Origin: Piscirickettsiaceae bacterium
GTDB lineage: Bacteria; Pseudomonadota; Gammaproteobacteria; Methylococcales; Cycloclasticaceae
Direction of reading: 5' to 3'
Assembly: GCA_002401365.1 (NCBI GenBank)
Contig: NVSW01000032.1
Coordinates: 1-9,103 of the forward strand
Length of the DNA: 9,103 nucleotides
Shown here: positions 6,211-9,103 of the stretch, piece by piece
Position numbering within the stretch: position 1 is the stretch's first letter
Layout: each line of letters begins with the position of its first letter
Made by a program: the position numbers and the translations under genes
Notes under the pieces: generated by a model
Told to the model about the DNA's origin: nothing
Database searches by the model: none
The model's input: only the letters and a program-made list of their open reading frames with translations

Positions 6211-6974
6211 TCAATAAAGCAGCACTACGCTGAGCAGTTAGCCGGTGCATTTGGCGGCATGTACTGCACAACAACTATGACTGGGCTGGGCGGCACGCCT
6301 TTCGGGCCCATGAGAATGCTAGGTAGAATTGCTTTTTCACTAGGTTTGATACTTGTTGTCGTTGCTGGCGCTGAGCTTTTTACCGGTAATAATTTAATCA
6401 CAATGTCGTGGATCAAGTGACATATTTCAGGCCGCCAATTATTACTGAATGGAGCCACCGTGTATTGTGGAAACTTGGTCGGCTCGTTAGGCATGGTTAT
6501 TATAATTTATCTATCAGGCTATTTAACTGGCGATCATAATCAGGTGGGGCAACAGCGTTAAAAATTGCCCAAGCAAAAGTAAATCGTAACTTCATAAGCA
6601 GTTTTACAAGCGGCATATTATGCAACACATTGGTTTGCCTAGCCGTTTGGATGTGCTTCACAGCGCGCTCAATAACGGCAAAAGTACTGGTTATTTTGTT
6701 CCCTATTTCAGCCTTTGTCGCACTTGTATTCGAACATTGTGCCGCCGATATGTACTTAATCCCCATTGGCATTATTGCCTCTTTTAACCCTATCATTGTT
6801 GAAACAGCTGGTATAAATAGCTCGCAACTCTCCCAATTAAACCTTGCGGGTTTTATGAAAAACTTAGTTCCAGTAACTCTAGGGAATATAGTAGGGGGCG
6901 TTGGGTTTGTAGCACTAGTTTATTACTTCATTTACCTAAAAGGGAGTGGTGAGGGCATCGGAGACGAAGACTAA
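6211..6974 (+). pseudogene. decayed formate/nitrite transporter (FocA/NirC, FNT family)
   Basis: Intact FNT proteins are pentameric inner-membrane channels with six helices, moving formate, nitrite or related anions. Three reading segments reconstruct most of one. Segment 1 (6211-6417) reads AGAFGGMYCTTTMTG and then IAFSLGLILVVVAGAELFTGN, and stops at TGA 6418-6420. Segment 2 (6421-6545), same frame, includes VYCGNLVGSLGMVIIIYLSG. At a GGGG run (6546-6549) the frame shifts by one base into segment 3 (6546-6974), with GATALKIAQAK, LVCLAVWM, FEHCAADMYLIPIG (the pore histidine at 6735-6737) and LVPVTLGNIVGG. About 30 N-terminal residues and any plausible start codon are absent, and similarity begins just after the pqqE stop. 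A conserved Trp before VYCGN has become Gly. The last 115 codons are open but could not make a working channel. Confidence 0.88.
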
Positions 6975-7939
6975 GTCTTTGTACTCTTAAAAAGGTGCCA
7001 TTCAAAGTCATCTGTTGCTGTTACTAATGCATCAATCATTTCTTCTCCATGCGCTAAATGCGTTGCATTCGGCAACACAATGAATCGAGCATGCGGTAAC
7101 GCCTGTGACAAGGCAAAAGATGACTCTATTGGACACATAAAATCTTTTTTACCATGAATAATAGTACACGGCACATCATGCAGCCGGAATGCATTGTCCA
7201 AAATCTTATTTTCTTCAAAAAAGTAACCGTTCATCGCATAATGTGTTTCTATCCGCGCTTGAGCAATAGCTGTTTCTGGTACTTTTCCCTCTAACTCACC
7301 AGCATTAAAATCATCGCCTAATACAACGGCTCCACCCCATGCGTCCCATTCACGCGTTGTTTCTTGCCTAACATCTTCATCCTCTATAGCAAGCCTATGA
7401 TAGTAGGCTGCCAATACATCTTTACGTTCATTTGGTGAAACATGGTGAGCAAATCGGTACCATGCTTCGGGAAACAAACGGTTCGCGCCATCTTTAAAAA
7501 ACCAATCTGCATCCTTACTGCGCGCTAAAAAGGTACCACGAAGAATTAAACCAAGTACATTGCCAGTATATTGCTGGGCATACAACAGTGCCAATGTTGC
7601 CCCCCAAGAACCCCCAAACAAAAGCCACTTATCTATCTTTAGGTGCCCACGTATCATTTCCATATCTAACATTAAGTGGTTGCTTGTATTATGTTTTAAA
7701 CGCCCTAAAGGCCGCGAACGCCCTGCCCCACGTTGATCCATTAAAATAACATGGTATTTATCGGGGTTAAAAAAGCAACGATGATGATCTTTGCAACTAG
7801 ACCCCGGACCACCGTGTAAAAAAATAACGGGGATACCGTTTGGGTTACCCACTTGCTCAACATATATTTCGTGGCCATCACTAGTTTCCAGCCACTCTCT
7901 GGCAAACGGTTCAATACTTGGATATAACACTTTTAACAT
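6971..7939 (-). CDS. pip: Proline iminopeptidase (alpha/beta hydrolase, peptidase family S33)
   Basis: This cytoplasmic serine peptidase removes N-terminal proline from peptides. The 322 residues match the usual 310-325 length. The N-terminal EPFAREWLETSDGHEIYVEQVGNP is typical of the family. HGGPG (42-46) forms the oxyanion region and DQRGAGRS (68-75) is diagnostic. The nucleophile elbow GGSWGA holds Ser111 (most relatives have GGSWGS). Asp266 in GKKDFMCP and His294 in NATHLAHGEE complete the probable triad. The region 135-240 (RGTF, WYRFAHHVSP, WDAWGGAV, THYAMNGYF) is the family's cap domain. The stop overlaps the convergent pseudogene by four bases. The Shine-Dalgarno is weak. No signal peptide is seen. 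The substrate is assigned by family only. Confidence 0.93.
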   Translation of the reverse strand: MLKVLYPSIEPFAREWLETSDGHEIYVEQVGNPNGIPVIFLHGGPGSSCKDHHRCFFNPDKYHVILMDQRGAGRSRPLGRLKHNTSNHLMLDMEMIRGHLKIDKWLLFGGSWGATLALLYAQQYTGNVLGLILRGTFLARSKDADWFFKDGANRLFPEAWYRFAHHVSPNERKDVLAAYYHRLAIEDEDVRQETTREWDAWGGAVVLGDDFNAGELEGKVPETAIAQARIETHYAMNGYFFEENKILDNAFRLHDVPCTIIHGKKDFMCPIESSFALSQALPHARFIVLPNATHLAHGEEMIDALVTATDDFEWHLFKSTKT

Positions 7940-7943
7940 AAAA

Positions 7944-7957
7944 TTAAGTCTACTTAA
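7944..7957. repeat. inverted repeat just upstream of pip
   Basis: TTAAGT (7944-7949), two bases, ACTTAA (7952-7957): a perfect 14-base palindrome ending five bases upstream of the pip ATG on the minus strand. It would cover the pip ribosome-binding region. It may be an operator or a small RNA hairpin. It is short and AT-rich, so chance occurrence is possible. Confidence 0.4.
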
Positions 7958-7985
7958 GGTCGCTAATAAGCCAGATAGATTACGC

Positions 7986-7991
7986 TATACT
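7986..7991 (+). promoter_or_regulatory. possible -10 box of thiO
   Basis: TATACT lies 25 bases before the thiO ATG at 8017. Initiation near 7998 would leave a very short leader, and no Shine-Dalgarno is seen before the ATG. No good -35 hexamer is found at the right distance, so this is tentative. Confidence 0.3.
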
Positions 7992-7992
7992 A

Positions 7993-8008
7993 ACGTTTTT
8001 TGAAACGT
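7993..8008. repeat. inverted repeat in the thiO leader
   Basis: ACGTTT (7993-7998), four bases TTTG, AAACGT (8003-8008): six-base arms ending eight bases before the thiO ATG and starting right after the putative -10 box. The position suits a repressor site, but no regulator can be named from it. Confidence 0.4.
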
Positions 8009-8016
8009 ATAAATCA

Positions 8017-9099
8017 ATGTTCGATTTTGTCATTATAGGTGGCGGTATTATTGGCTTATTAACCGCCAAAGAGCTACAAAAAACAGGTGCCAGCGTTGCT
8101 ATTATCGAAAAAACTAGCCCAGGCCAGCAAGCTACATGGGCAGCAGGTGGCATTTTATCGCCTATGCGCCCTTGGCATTATACCGAAGCCGTAAATTCTA
8201 TTAGCTCACTGAGTCAATCTGTATACCAGCAACTGTCAGATGATTTACATCAATGCACAGGCATAGATCCTGAGTGGGTATTATCGGGCATGCTTGTATT
8301 GCAAGATTCTGAAACGAACCAAGCTATTCAATGGTGCAAAACTCACAAATCCCCCTATCAACTGCTGCCTGTTAAAGAGTTAAAAAAACAGTTTCCCCAT
8401 CTAAAACCATTAGAGGAACCCGCTCTATTTAGACCAGATGTTGCAACCATTCGGCCACATAGGCTCATTAAAGCATTGAATATATTTTTAGCCCAAAATG
8501 GTGTTATATTCTATAACGACCAAGCCGCTCAACAATTATTAACAAATAATGACCAAGTTAACGGCATTCAGTTGGGTGATAAAAAAATCACCGCAAGTGA
8601 GTACATTGTTTGCGGCGGCGCATGGAGCCCACAATTATTCCCAGCAAATACCCCTAAACCAGATATTTCCCCTGTAAAAGGTCAAATGATCTGTTTCCCG
8701 CCAATCAATATCCCAAATCCGTGCATGGTTATGGATGGGAACCGCTACATTATTCCCCGAAAAGATGGCCGTATCGTCGTAGGTAGCACACGTGAAAAAA
8801 CAGGATTTAACGCCCACACAACCGAGCAAGCATTTAAAGAATTGCGTGACTTTGCACAACAACTGTATCCTGAACTTTCGAGCATCGAGCCAGATGCACA
8901 TTGGGCAGGTTTAAGGCCATCTTCACCTAACAGCACGCCTTATATTTGCCGAGTAAACTCGTATTCAAATTTAAGCATTAATGCCGGACACTATCGAAAT
9001 GGTATTGTCACCGCCCCTGCCAGCGCAGAGCTTATGGTAAGTATATTACTCAACAAAGCCAATAAAATTGATCCAACGCCCTATCAAATAGATCGCTAA
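8017..9099 (+). CDS. thiO: FAD-dependent glycine oxidase ThiO
   Basis: ThiO oxidises glycine to iminoglycine (dehydroglycine), which feeds synthesis of the thiamine thiazole ring in aerobic bacteria. The 360 residues match the family. The N-terminal FAD-binding Rossmann motif is GGGIIG (8-13), with Glu31 at the end of the second strand. PGQQATWAAGGILSP (35-49), SPVKGQM (218-224) and HWAGLRPSSPNSTPYI (295-310) are typical of ThiO within the DAO family. Tyr244, Arg300 and Arg327 lie where the Bacillus enzyme has its substrate-binding Tyr246, Arg302 and Arg329 (recalled numbering). NAGHYRNGIVTAPASAEL forms the C-terminal FAD contact. The gene is divergent from pip across 77 bases. No thiS or thiG follows within the four remaining bases, so whether it heads a thiamine operon cannot be seen. 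Confidence 0.93.
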   Translation: MFDFVIIGGGIIGLLTAKELQKTGASVAIIEKTSPGQQATWAAGGILSPMRPWHYTEAVNSISSLSQSVYQQLSDDLHQCTGIDPEWVLSGMLVLQDSETNQAIQWCKTHKSPYQLLPVKELKKQFPHLKPLEEPALFRPDVATIRPHRLIKALNIFLAQNGVIFYNDQAAQQLLTNNDQVNGIQLGDKKITASEYIVCGGAWSPQLFPANTPKPDISPVKGQMICFPPINIPNPCMVMDGNRYIIPRKDGRIVVGSTREKTGFNAHTTEQAFKELRDFAQQLYPELSSIEPDAHWAGLRPSSPNSTPYICRVNSYSNLSINAGHYRNGIVTAPASAELMVSILLNKANKIDPTPYQIDR

Positions 9100-9103
9100 T
9101 AAT

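Noticed and set aside
6225..6796. Two minus-strand open frames within the FNT region
   Set aside because: The plus strand of this stretch clearly encodes broken FNT homology, so the minus-strand frames are its antisense shadows.
6966..6978. Short palindrome AAGAC-TAA-GTCTT at the convergent FNT/pip ends as a terminator
   Set aside because: The arms are only five bases, AT-rich, and no proper T run follows in either direction; it also covers coding and stop codons.
1..9103. CRISPR arrays, tRNA/rRNA genes, insertion sequences, attachment sites
   Set aside because: No spaced direct repeats, no tRNA-like folds or rRNA motifs, and no transposase or terminal inverted repeats were seen. The pseudogene has no adjacent mobile element.
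1..9103. A previously undescribed system
   Set aside because: Every intact gene falls in a well-known family in a familiar arrangement; the unusual points are regulatory detail and one decaying gene.

Overview
The window looks like chromosomal DNA of a Proteobacterium, most likely a gammaproteobacterium, with moderate to low GC. Strand usage is compact, many intergenic gaps are a few bases, and the proteins resemble gamma/betaproteobacterial homologues. A pqqABCDE operon suggests an organism with periplasmic PQQ-dependent dehydrogenases. That fits methylotrophs and sugar or alcohol oxidisers, but no dehydrogenase gene is present here, so the lifestyle is inference. All genes but one appear intact, and all belong to known families. 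I did not find a previously undescribed system.

Layout. (1) Positions 1-2127, minus strand: the chaperonin operon groES-groEL. groEL runs off the left edge with only its last bases missing. Its control region holds a perfect CIRCE operator next to a sigma70-type promoter, and closer to groES a near-consensus sigma32 heat-shock promoter. (2) 2187-2936, plus strand, divergent: a MoeB/ThiF-family adenylyltransferase. (3) 2947-6196, plus strand: the PQQ biosynthesis operon. It has a putative promoter, the 24-residue PqqA precursor at 3037-3111, an intrinsic terminator between pqqA and pqqB, then tightly packed pqqB, pqqC, pqqD and pqqE. (4) 6211-6974, plus strand: a decayed formate/nitrite transporter (FNT) gene with no 5' end, an internal stop and a frameshift. 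(5) 6971-7939, minus strand: a proline iminopeptidase that converges on the pseudogene with a 4-base overlap. (6) 8017-9099, plus strand: a ThiO-type glycine oxidase, divergent from the peptidase across a 77-base gap that contains two small inverted repeats.

How the genes work together. PqqA is the peptide substrate. PqqE, a radical SAM enzyme assisted by the PqqD chaperone, cross-links Glu16 and Tyr20 of PqqA. PqqB is a metallo-beta-lactamase-fold hydroxylase, and PqqC performs the final oxidative ring closure. The terminator after pqqA would give much more precursor transcript than enzyme transcript. No pqqF-type protease is encoded here. The MoeB-like protein (sulfur-carrier activation) and ThiO (thiamine thiazole synthesis) are both cofactor-biosynthesis genes but are separately arranged.
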